Shown here in pieces: positions 1 to 5,938 of a stretch of 10,184 nucleotides of DNA. This DNA is from Prochlorococcus marinus str. MIT 9215 (GTDB lineage Bacteria; Cyanobacteriota; Cyanobacteriia; PCC-6307; Cyanobiaceae). Where the stretch lies: positions 1 to 10,184 of the forward strand of contig CATBLW010000310.1 in assembly GCA_949486985.1 (NCBI GenBank). The letters run 5' to 3'. How positions within the stretch are numbered: the first letter of the stretch is position 1; each line of letters begins with the position of its first letter. Made by a program: the position numbers and the translations under genes. Below the pieces are notes generated by a model. The model was not told the DNA's origin, did not search any database, and saw only the letters and a program-made list of their open reading frames with translations.

Positions 1-137
1 ACAGCTTCACAGTGATCACCAAGACGATCAAGGAAATCTCTTGTTTCTGAATAGCTCTCAAACTCAAAACGCCGCTCAAGACATAAAGGACGTTTTCGCT
101 TCTGCCATCCGTGTAAATCCGCAGATTCGTTCATCAT
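1..137 (-). CDS. acRAF-like Rubisco assembly factor (pterin-4a-carbinolamine dehydratase-like), 5' part only
   Basis: The first 45 codons of a gene running off the left edge are visible. It starts at two tandem ATG codons (132-137), and an in-frame TAG lies seven codons upstream, so no longer start is possible. The peptide has an early Trp (W11), then a basic stretch and RPLCLERRFEFESY (residues 16-29), followed by RDFLDRLGDHCEA. This matches the N-terminus of the PCD-like proteins (acRAF) found next to alpha-carboxysome operons, where the conserved core is an RRFEF-type strand followed by a helix. acRAF is known to help fold or assemble form IA Rubisco and has lost dehydratase function. The gene is separated from csoS1E by 120 bp carrying its own candidate promoter, so it may be transcribed both with the operon and alone. 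Only about half the protein is in view, so its C-terminal features cannot be checked. Confidence 0.75.
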   Translation of the reverse strand, partial: MMNESADLHGWQKRKRPLCLERRFEFESYSETRDFLDRLGDHCEA

Positions 138-192
138 CGCGCTTAAATTTAAATCCTACCCCTTTGAGCTATGCAGAAATCATCAGCTACAG

Positions 193-220
193 ATTCTAAA
201 AAAAAGAGCTCTGGCTTCAA
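193..220 (-). promoter_or_regulatory. Candidate sigma70-type promoter for acRAF
   Basis: Read on the minus strand there is TTGAAG (215-220), a 16-nt spacer, then TAGAAT (193-198). These match the -35 consensus at 4 of 6 bases and the -10 at 5 of 6. The element lies between the csoS1E stop and the acRAF start, giving a leader of about 50 nt. The spacer contains a T8 run (198-205) preceded by AGAGCTCT, which could instead contribute to weak termination after csoS1E, but there is no proper stem-loop. Motif match only. Confidence 0.35.
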
Positions 221-257
221 TCAGGAGATATCAAAACAACAACGCAACCACGAACGT

Positions 258-851
258 TCAATAACGACGCTTGGCCCCACTTGGCATCAAGGCAGGCTCA
301 ACTCCTGAGTCTGGACGCGCAATAATATGAGCGGCAACAAGGCCATCGCCAACACGTTCACAGGCATCAGCTCCTGCACGAACAGCAGCATTAACAGCGC
401 CTGTTTCTCCGCGAACCATAACGGCAACATATCCTCCGCCCACATATTCTCTGGAGACAAGCGCGACCTCAGCAGCTTTGGTCATGGCATCGGCAGCTTC
501 AATCGCTGGAACCATTCCACGAGTCTCGATCATTCCTAAGGCGATGCCTTTAACAGCTGAAGATGCCGGTAATGCAGCAGAGTTTGCTCTACCAGAAGCA
601 GACCCTCCTCCGGCTGAACTCGAGCGATTACCAGATTGAGCTGCTGCCACGGATCTGCTGGCAGAGGAAGAAGCAGAAGCCTTGGAAGCCGAGCTCGCAG
701 TCGAAGACTTTGAACTTGTTTTTGCTGGCACGGAAGCTGATGGTTTTGAAGTGGATGCCGCCGCAGGCGCAGATCGAGCAGGAACAGTCTTCGCAGGAGT
801 GGCGGAAGCTGCTGGCTTAGCCGAGCGATTAGAAGGGGAGGATTTAGTCAT
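258..851 (-). CDS. csoS1E: CsoS1E-type BMC-H shell protein with long disordered N-terminal tail
   Basis: 197 aa. Residues about 102-183 form one BMC (Pfam00936) domain nearly identical to CsoS1 of the same cluster: 72 of 79 aligned positions match, including the pore loop REYVGGGY and the GADACERVGDGLVAAHIIARP stretch. It should therefore form hexamers and could mix with CsoS1. Residues 1-100 are low-complexity Ser/Ala/Pro/Gly with 12 Lys/Arg, 32 Ser and no Asp or Glu, so probably disordered and strongly basic. The C-terminus ends GAKRRY instead of the CsoS1 tail. It follows csoS4B after 46 nt with no clear Shine-Dalgarno sequence, so it is probably the last gene of the core operon. The name csoS1E fits a BMC protein with an N-terminal extension known in some marine Synechococcus and Prochlorococcus; the tail's role is unknown. 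BMC-H termini usually lie on the concave face, so the tail may face the cytosol (inference). Confidence 0.85.
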   Translation of the reverse strand: MTKSSPSNRSAKPAASATPAKTVPARSAPAAASTSKPSASVPAKTSSKSSTASSASKASASSSASRSVAAAQSGNRSSSAGGGSASGRANSAALPASSAVKGIALGMIETRGMVPAIEAADAMTKAAEVALVSREYVGGGYVAVMVRGETGAVNAAVRAGADACERVGDGLVAAHIIARPDSGVEPALMPSGAKRRY

Positions 852-897
852 GGATAATCAAGCAAAGAAGATGTTGGCAAAGAAATAACCCGAGCAG

Positions 898-1149
898 TTA
901 TCCATCAGGCGACCAAAAATCAATGATCCCTCCAATCGTTAGATCTGTTTGTATCGTTGGATCTGGGCATGCGAAGCGTGCAGCAGAGCCGCTAGCTGTA
1001 AACACCCAATTCCCCTCTCTTGCTCCCACAGGGTCAACGGCAACCAAGTTTTTTCCACTGCTATTACGCAAAATACGCAGATGCATATGGCCGAGTCCAT
1101 CAACCCGCTGGGTGCAAACCAATCTCCCCATAACCCGCATAATTTCCAT
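898..1149 (-). CDS. csoS4B: CsoS4B, pentameric carboxysome vertex protein
   Basis: 83 aa, the normal length for the BMC-P (BMV, Pfam03319) family. It begins MEIMRVMGRLVCTQRVDGL and contains the VAVDPVGAREGNWVFTASGSAAR segment and the ending LTIGGIIDFW, the typical OB-like vertex protein layout. Pentamers of this family close the twelve vertices of the icosahedral shell and limit CO2 leakage. The start codon overlaps the csoS4A stop by one base (TAATG on the coding strand), with GAGGGGG just upstream as ribosome binding site, so translational coupling to csoS4A is likely. Assignment to the B rather than the A paralog rests on gene order (second of the pair) and on the shorter, sequence-distinct C-terminus. 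Confidence 0.93.
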   Translation of the reverse strand: MEIMRVMGRLVCTQRVDGLGHMHLRILRNSSGKNLVAVDPVGAREGNWVFTASGSAARFACPDPTIQTDLTIGGIIDFWSPDG

Positions 1150-1424
1150 TAGCCAGCCCCCTCAACCTTTGGTTTTGGTGGTTCTGGGTCCCAATGGTCA
1201 ATGATGCCAACGATGGTCAGATCACTTGGATAAGACTTACTGCCTGCGGCCTCTCGTGCAGCAGAGCTACCAACACAAATAACCCAATCTCCTGGCACAC
1301 AGCCAACAGCATCAACAGCAACTTTCTTGGCGCTGCCATCCTGCACAACCTGAAGATGTTTGTGCTCGAATCCTGGGATTCGGTTAGTAGAAACAAGTGG
1401 CTTAAGCACCTTGCAAATCAACAT
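1149..1424 (-). CDS. csoS4A: CsoS4A, pentameric carboxysome vertex protein
   Basis: 91 aa BMC-P (Pfam03319) protein: MLICKVLKPLVSTNRIPGFEHK at the N-terminus, then VAVDAVGCVPGDWVICVGSSAAR and DLTIVGIIDHW, ending in a Pro/Glu/Lys-rich tail of about 14 residues that CsoS4B lacks. It caps shell vertices as a pentamer. The start is fixed by an excellent Shine-Dalgarno sequence, AGGAGG (1434-1439), 9 nt before the ATG and inside the end of csoS3; the csoS3 stop and this ATG are one base apart (TGACATG). Together with the overlap into csoS4B this forms a tightly coupled csoS3-csoS4A-csoS4B block. Confidence 0.95.
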   Translation of the reverse strand: MLICKVLKPLVSTNRIPGFEHKHLQVVQDGSAKKVAVDAVGCVPGDWVICVGSSAAREAAGSKSYPSDLTIVGIIDHWDPEPPKPKVEGAG

Positions 1425-1425
1425 G

Positions 1426-2982
1426 TCAGTGGGCCTCCTGAATAAAGGGATCCATAGAAGAACCGACTACTTCTGCTGGAACTTTTTGGTCACGGTCACG
1501 AATCGTCAGGAAGGTATGCAGAAGTCCTTCGCTCACGATTTCAGAATAACGAGAAGAAATCGCCTGATCAACTCGTCGGCAATCAGAGATTGCACGATCT
1601 CTAGCACCTGGAACTTTACCTGAATAATCAAAACGTACAACAACAGGAATCGGCAAGTCACGAGAGATATTCAATCCCTTAAATATCTTCACTCCAATAT
1701 CCAAGTCTGGGGCTCCTTCTTCAACAGTGTCCAGATGAGCAAAATATGTAAGGTTACGAAGATGTACCTCTTTAAAGCCAATCCCCACACCAATAAAACG
1801 CTCAGCGTGGCCAGCATCTGGATAAGGACCACCATGCAATTGCTTCACATAATCGATTTGAGAGAAGTTATTTGTTATCAGCTTGCTAATAAATGCCACC
1901 ATTCCTTGGTCTGGCTCTTTGGGAGCCATTGAAGCAACGCGATCAGAAATATGCTGAATGGCCTGATCTGCTGAAAGCGATATTGTTTCTTGATAGAGAT
2001 CTTCTGCGGAGACCCACTCATCCAACGAGATCGAGCTATCAGCAGCTGGAGTGTGAACACGAATAGCATCAGTATCCGTATCGAGACCAATCAGAAGCAA
2101 GTCAACAGAAGCACCACAGCAAAAGCTATTTTCTACGGCCTTTCGAAAATCAAGCAACCGTTGATAGCCAGAGGCTGCAGCTGCTGCATCATTACTTCCA
2201 TGGGCAGCACATCCCTGATGTGTCGGATCAGCTGAACTGAAGTGATAGGCAACAACCTTGAGATAACGCGTCGGAGAATCTGCTGTATTTGGAACACCTT
2301 CCCGATAACGACGATGTTCAGTCTTTACCCAACGATTAACTGTGTTCTCAACATCAAACATGGCGCCAGCATGTGATCGACGCCTGACCACACTGAATGG
2401 AATGCGTAATGCATAAGCAATCGTATGAGCCAAACGTCCATCAGCGCATGGTGTGACATCTAATAAATGGAAGCCACATTCAGCCAAGAATGATTGAAAC
2501 TCATTGGCCTGAGAAGTTGATTCTGCCCCTTGTAAAGGGTCCGTTTCAAAAAATCGATCACTCACCTGTTGATGTGACTGAAACACACACCAGGAGAACA
2601 AGGCCCTCATGTCTAGGGGGCTCACCCATGCCTGTTCAAGAAGATGATTAGGTAGTTCAAAACCCATTTCATCACGTGTCAAGCGTTGTGCCTTGGCGAC
2701 AAAGTCAGGCTCATGCTGAAGACAAGCAATCTCTTTGAGCAAAGGAACAATTAGATCAAAACGACCTTTAACATCAAGTTCATAATTTTGAAGTTGATGA
2801 TTTGCTCGGCTATCTGTAAGCGGGTGAGCATCTAGCAAACCACGAGCAGATTGACGCCTCGTTTTAATTGAAGGACTCGCTGCAATTGCTGCTGCAGGGG
2901 AAGAAGCTTTAGGCCGACGCCTTGGGGCTGTTGGCCCCATATTGCGTTCTGCCGCTGTTAAGCCCTGGGTTCGATAAACCAT
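1426..2982 (-). CDS. csoS3: CsoSCA (CsoS3), carboxysomal beta-type carbonic anhydrase
   Basis: 518 aa, the normal length for CsoSCA. The enzyme equilibrates bicarbonate and CO2 in the carboxysome lumen to feed Rubisco. Catalytic residues are intact: C179-x-D181-x-R183 in DVTPCADGRLAHT, H247 in AYHFSSADPTHQGC and C258. These give the Cys/His/Cys zinc site and the Asp-Arg dyad seen in the Halothiobacillus enzyme (C173, D175, R177, H242, C253). The family has an N-terminal helical domain, this catalytic domain, and a C-terminal domain that is a degenerate catalytic copy. The first ~50 residues are basic and Pro/Ser/Ala-rich (PRRRPKASSP); in Halothiobacillus the disordered N-terminus tethers the enzyme to Rubisco, so the same is likely here. 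The start is supported by AAGGGGG (2989-2995) in the tail of csoS2; only 3 nt separate the csoS2 stop from this ATG. Confidence 0.97.
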   Translation of the reverse strand: MVYRTQGLTAAERNMGPTAPRRRPKASSPAAAIAASPSIKTRRQSARGLLDAHPLTDSRANHQLQNYELDVKGRFDLIVPLLKEIACLQHEPDFVAKAQRLTRDEMGFELPNHLLEQAWVSPLDMRALFSWCVFQSHQQVSDRFFETDPLQGAESTSQANEFQSFLAECGFHLLDVTPCADGRLAHTIAYALRIPFSVVRRRSHAGAMFDVENTVNRWVKTEHRRYREGVPNTADSPTRYLKVVAYHFSSADPTHQGCAAHGSNDAAAAASGYQRLLDFRKAVENSFCCGASVDLLLIGLDTDTDAIRVHTPAADSSISLDEWVSAEDLYQETISLSADQAIQHISDRVASMAPKEPDQGMVAFISKLITNNFSQIDYVKQLHGGPYPDAGHAERFIGVGIGFKEVHLRNLTYFAHLDTVEEGAPDLDIGVKIFKGLNISRDLPIPVVVRFDYSGKVPGARDRAISDCRRVDQAISSRYSEIVSEGLLHTFLTIRDRDQKVPAEVVGSSMDPFIQEAH

Positions 2983-2985
2983 TTA

Positions 2986-5385
2986 TCACCCCCTTGCACC
3001 ACCAGAGACAGTGATCAAGGAACCTTGATCAAAATTTCCGCTGGCTCCAGTCACACGGCTCACTGGTTGAGCAACTTCTTCATTCCTCTTTTGCGTTGTA
3101 GCTGGGATGGCATTCATCTTCCCAGGCCTGCTTGGGTTACGGCGGCGAGCCGAGACTCCCTCCGTACCTGTGACCCTTTCGCCACGATCCCAATCATCAC
3201 CAGTAATGTTCAAGCCAGCAGAATTGCCTTCACCAGTTACACGCGAAACAGGGCGAGCATCCTCATCAACAGTCACTTCAGCCGGGACTGATTCAACTTT
3301 CCGCGGACGACGATCAAATCGGAATTGCTCTGTGCCGGTTACCTTTTCTTCTGCTCTATCAAAAGGGCCAGTAATCCTTGCTCCTTGTTCATAACTGGTT
3401 CCTGTTACACCAGAGGTCTGCTCACTTTGTTGATGAGCCGCCCGGGCTGGTGATTGAACGCTGAAATGAGTCCAAGGTGCAGAATCTTGCCCAGCCTGTG
3501 CTGGATCATTGGCTTTGGGAGCTGAAGAACCACAAGCCTCGTTGAGCTGATCTCCACCGATATAAGGAGTACCCGTTAGAGCTTCGCAAGCCCCACGTTC
3601 TGCGCCTGTCATCACGCCGCCGATGCCTGGTTGCTGTCCAGTCAGAGAAGCTCCTGGTGTCCCTGCTTGAACAGGAGTACGCGCCTGAATTGACTTAACA
3701 GCTTTGGTGTTGCACCACTGTCCAGCTTGATCGAGTCCCACGTAGGGGGTGCCAGTAACAGCCTTGCAGGTACCAGGTTCATCACCGGTTACCAACTCTG
3801 AACGACCAGTTGTTGTGCCAGAGACAACCTGGGATTTATTGGTGACGCTAAAGCCGACTTTGGCCGCTTCAGGTGATGGCCTCTGGCCGCAGAAGCCTTC
3901 GTACTGACGAGCATCCACATACTCATCGCCTGTAACCGACTTACAGCTGCCAGGCTCATTGCCAGTCACCTGCTCGGAACGGCTTACATTCGTGCCTGTA
4001 ACGCCAGTACCGCGAAGGGTGTTGAGGGATCCAACTTTTTCAGCCCCCCTGCCACTAGGAAGAGGTTCTGAGCCGAGGTATTGATCGCCTGTCAGGGATC
4101 GATCGGAGCCAGCCTCATCACCGGTGACATTCGAAGAGCGGCCAACCATCACACCACTGATCTTGCGACCATTCTCAGAAAGACTCTGACCAACCTTGCG
4201 AGGAGAAGGGGTTACTTCACCACAGAAAGCATTGGATTGGTTAGCTGAGATGTACTCAGTTCCGGTCAATGTTTTACATGTTCCAGGCTCATCACCTGTT
4301 ACTTTCTCAGAGCGTCCGACTTCATTGCCAGTCACTTTATTTCCGTGACTTGTTGCCGTTACACGCACTTTAGCGGGCTGACTTTTTGCAGGTGGGGATT
4401 GACAGAAATTCTCAAATACTTCCGCACCTAAATACTCAGTACCGGTAATCGAGCGGCACGTACTTGCTTCATTACCAGTTGTTTTGGAAGAACGATTAGC
4501 CTGAGTTCCTGTAACAACCTGTCCAGTAGTTGTTTCACTGACACCAACCTTCCAATGGGCATCTGCGGCTGCTTTTTGCTTAGAACCATTGCGGTTTGGA
4601 CCACAGGGCCTGGTCGTGCCTGAACGCTGCTTACCAGTAGAACCACTCTTGCTTTTTAGCTCTCTGACTCTCTGAGAAATCTCACGACTTGTCAGATCAG
4701 GGTCACCCTGGCGCGCTACAGATGCAGCAGAAGTGGGTTGATTACCTGCGGTTTTACCGCGTTTTGATTGCGCCTCACGACGTGCCAACACCAAAGCCCG
4801 ACTTGGATTCTGAATAGCGCGACGTTTAGTCGTCGGACGACGCGTTGATTTTTTAGAACCAGAATTTGCTGACAGAGACAACTCAGAAGCCTTTACAGAC
4901 TTAACGCTTGAAGATGAATTGCTATCTTTCGTTTCACACTCATCACAGCAATACTTAACTTCCGCAGCAGCTCCTTTTGGTTGAGCAGGGGAAGTCTTAT
5001 GAACATCAACTCGCGTACGGTCTTTACTTGTATTCGCTGTTTTTCCACGCTTCGACAAGGCTTCACGTCTTGCTAAGACAAGCTCACGACCTGGCTGAGC
5101 GACTTTCTTCGCATGGCGACTCTTAGGGGCATGATCTGCGACCAAGTTTGTTGAGGAGGACTTGGCTAGAGATGCAGCAGAACTATCTGATGGTCTTGCT
5201 TGATGCGACTTAGACCTGGAATTTTTAATGTCGCCAACTTCCGTATTGGTTCTTGTAGAACGTGCATCCGAAGCTGTACGCACCCTATTTGAAGTAGAGG
5301 CGTTTGCCGCAACAGATTTTTTCCCGCCTTGACTAAGAGCCTTTCTGCGCTCAAGCACAAGCTCTCGACTGGATTGTTTTGCCAT
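2986..5385 (-). CDS. csoS2: CsoS2, intrinsically disordered carboxysome scaffold
   Basis: 799 aa, highly repetitive. Residues 1-255 are the basic N-terminal domain with amphipathic Rubisco-binding repeats at about 6-22 (SRELVLERRKALSQGGK), 99-115, 195-211 and a divergent fourth near 233-253. The middle region has about six M-repeats of ~55-60 residues: 279-328, 339-388, 397-442, 450-499, 509-558 and 578-618. Each carries spaced (V/I/L)TG motifs and usually a Cys pair near the TG(T/D)xY block. Residues 640-799 are the C-region, with VTGTSY, ITGPF, VTGTEQ, ITGDDW, VTGTEG and the conserved terminal peptide near 774-799. N-repeats are known to bind Rubisco, and M and C regions engage the shell. 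Odd points: repeat 3 lacks both cysteines, and a CCDEC cluster sits at 146-150 between N-repeats 2 and 3. A single uninterrupted frame encodes the long form. A terminator-like hairpin lies between cbbS and this gene. Confidence 0.97.
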   Translation of the reverse strand: MAKQSSRELVLERRKALSQGGKKSVAANASTSNRVRTASDARSTRTNTEVGDIKNSRSKSHQARPSDSSAASLAKSSSTNLVADHAPKSRHAKKVAQPGRELVLARREALSKRGKTANTSKDRTRVDVHKTSPAQPKGAAAEVKYCCDECETKDSNSSSSVKSVKASELSLSANSGSKKSTRRPTTKRRAIQNPSRALVLARREAQSKRGKTAGNQPTSAASVARQGDPDLTSREISQRVRELKSKSGSTGKQRSGTTRPCGPNRNGSKQKAAADAHWKVGVSETTTGQVVTGTQANRSSKTTGNEASTCRSITGTEYLGAEVFENFCQSPPAKSQPAKVRVTATSHGNKVTGNEVGRSEKVTGDEPGTCKTLTGTEYISANQSNAFCGEVTPSPRKVGQSLSENGRKISGVMVGRSSNVTGDEAGSDRSLTGDQYLGSEPLPSGRGAEKVGSLNTLRGTGVTGTNVSRSEQVTGNEPGSCKSVTGDEYVDARQYEGFCGQRPSPEAAKVGFSVTNKSQVVSGTTTGRSELVTGDEPGTCKAVTGTPYVGLDQAGQWCNTKAVKSIQARTPVQAGTPGASLTGQQPGIGGVMTGAERGACEALTGTPYIGGDQLNEACGSSAPKANDPAQAGQDSAPWTHFSVQSPARAAHQQSEQTSGVTGTSYEQGARITGPFDRAEEKVTGTEQFRFDRRPRKVESVPAEVTVDEDARPVSRVTGEGNSAGLNITGDDWDRGERVTGTEGVSARRRNPSRPGKMNAIPATTQKRNEEVAQPVSRVTGASGNFDQGSLITVSGGARG

Positions 5386-5432
5386 GTCTACCCAATAGAA
5401 ATGTTGGAATTAAAGAAGATGTCAATCTTCTC

Positions 5433-5471
5433 AAAAAAAACTTGATAGCCCCGAAATGAATTCGAGGCTAT
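5433..5471 (-). terminator. Intrinsic terminator-like hairpin between cbbS and csoS2
   Basis: On the minus strand an 11-bp stem (ATAGCCTCGAA with TTCGGGGCTAT, one G-U pair) closes a 5-nt loop and is followed after CAAG by a run of eight T. It begins about 20 nt after the cbbS stop. This is the architecture of a Rho-independent terminator, yet it lies inside the operon, ahead of csoS2. The likely role is partial termination or 3'-end stabilisation that makes Rubisco mRNA more abundant than the downstream scaffold and shell messages. Seen directly; the effect is inferred. Confidence 0.75.
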
Positions 5472-5492
5472 GAAGCCAGCTGGCTGCTTAGA

Positions 5493-5834
5493 TCAGCGGC
5501 CTTCGAAAACCACGAAGCAAACACCCTGACTTTGGGTATAGGCGTCGTAACCAACGATGCGGACATGGTGGTCGGGGTATGCGCGATGGCATGCCTCAAG
5601 CTCACTAACAACCACGCTCAAATCCTTCTCGCCAAAGAAAGGCAACTTCCAATAGGACCAATAGGTCTGCATGGAACGAGTTGGATGTACGTGCTCAATA
5701 ACAGGGCTCCAGCCCTGAGCAATGATGTAAGCAATCTGATCGTAGATTTCGTCCTGGGTCATCGGCGGCAAGAAGCCGAAAGTCTCCAGGGTGGCGACTG
5801 TTTGGTAGTCACCAACTGTGCTCTGGAATGGCAT
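5493..5834 (-). CDS. cbbS: Rubisco small subunit, form IA
   Basis: 113 aa, full length for a cyanobacterial alpha-carboxysomal RbcS. It begins MPFQSTVGDYQTVATLETFG and has the conserved YWSYWKLPFFGE block (about residues 58-69), the ACHRAYPDHHVRIVGYD stretch and the ending CFVVFEGR. Eight copies cap the large-subunit octamer to give L8S8; in the alpha-carboxysome the CsoS2 N-repeats bind at the interface of large and small subunits. It lies 104 bp after cbbL in the same direction, with two hairpins in the spacer. The ribosome binding site is weak (AGG about 9 nt before the ATG), weaker than that of cbbL. Confidence 0.98.
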   Translation of the reverse strand: MPFQSTVGDYQTVATLETFGFLPPMTQDEIYDQIAYIIAQGWSPVIEHVHPTRSMQTYWSYWKLPFFGEKDLSVVVSELEACHRAYPDHHVRIVGYDAYTQSQGVCFVVFEGR

Positions 5835-5863
5835 GGTGAACCTGTGATTAAGGATGTTGAAGC

Positions 5864-5881
5864 GCCGATAAAATCATCGGC
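5864..5881 (-). promoter_or_regulatory. Hairpin 2 in the cbbL-cbbS spacer
   Basis: A perfect 6-bp inverted repeat, GCCGAT / ATCGGC, with a 6-nt loop (GATTTT on the minus strand). It lies about 30 nt before the cbbS start. No T-tract follows, so it is not a standard terminator. With the stronger upstream hairpin it makes the spacer structured, which may affect mRNA processing or cbbS translation. Confidence 0.5.
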
Positions 5882-5905
5882 AACTGGAATGGTTGAGGAA
5901 GATTT

Positions 5906-5929
5906 TGAGGAGGCGATTAAGCCTCCTCA
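5906..5929 (-). promoter_or_regulatory. Strong hairpin just after cbbL
   Basis: A perfect 9-bp stem (TGAGGAGGC / GCCTCCTCA) with a 6-nt loop begins about 10 nt after the tandem cbbL stop codons (TAGTAG). The bases that follow on the transcript are AAAATC, not a U-tract, so a stabilising or processing hairpin is more likely than a terminator. Such an element could protect the cbbL 3' end and set the large to small subunit message ratio (inference). Confidence 0.65.
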
Positions 5930-5938
5930 TTTCCACTA

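Noticed and set aside
198..213. Intrinsic terminator after csoS1E (AGAGCTCT followed by T8)
   Set aside because: The palindrome has no loop and cannot form a normal hairpin; the T-run alone is not enough. It may be only the spacer of the acRAF promoter.
4428..4646. Possible -1 ribosomal frameshift product in csoS2, as reported for Halothiobacillus
   Set aside because: The nearby CAAAAAG run (around 4570) does not make an X-XXY-YYZ slippery heptamer in the csoS2 frame, and no pseudoknot was evident. Cyanobacterial CsoS2 is known to be made only in the long form.
3107..5360. Repetitive DNA within csoS2 considered as CRISPR or tandem repeat array
   Set aside because: The repetition is at protein level (N- and M-repeats, roughly 55-60 residues apart in the M region), in frame, with varied DNA. 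There are no constant short repeats with unique spacers.
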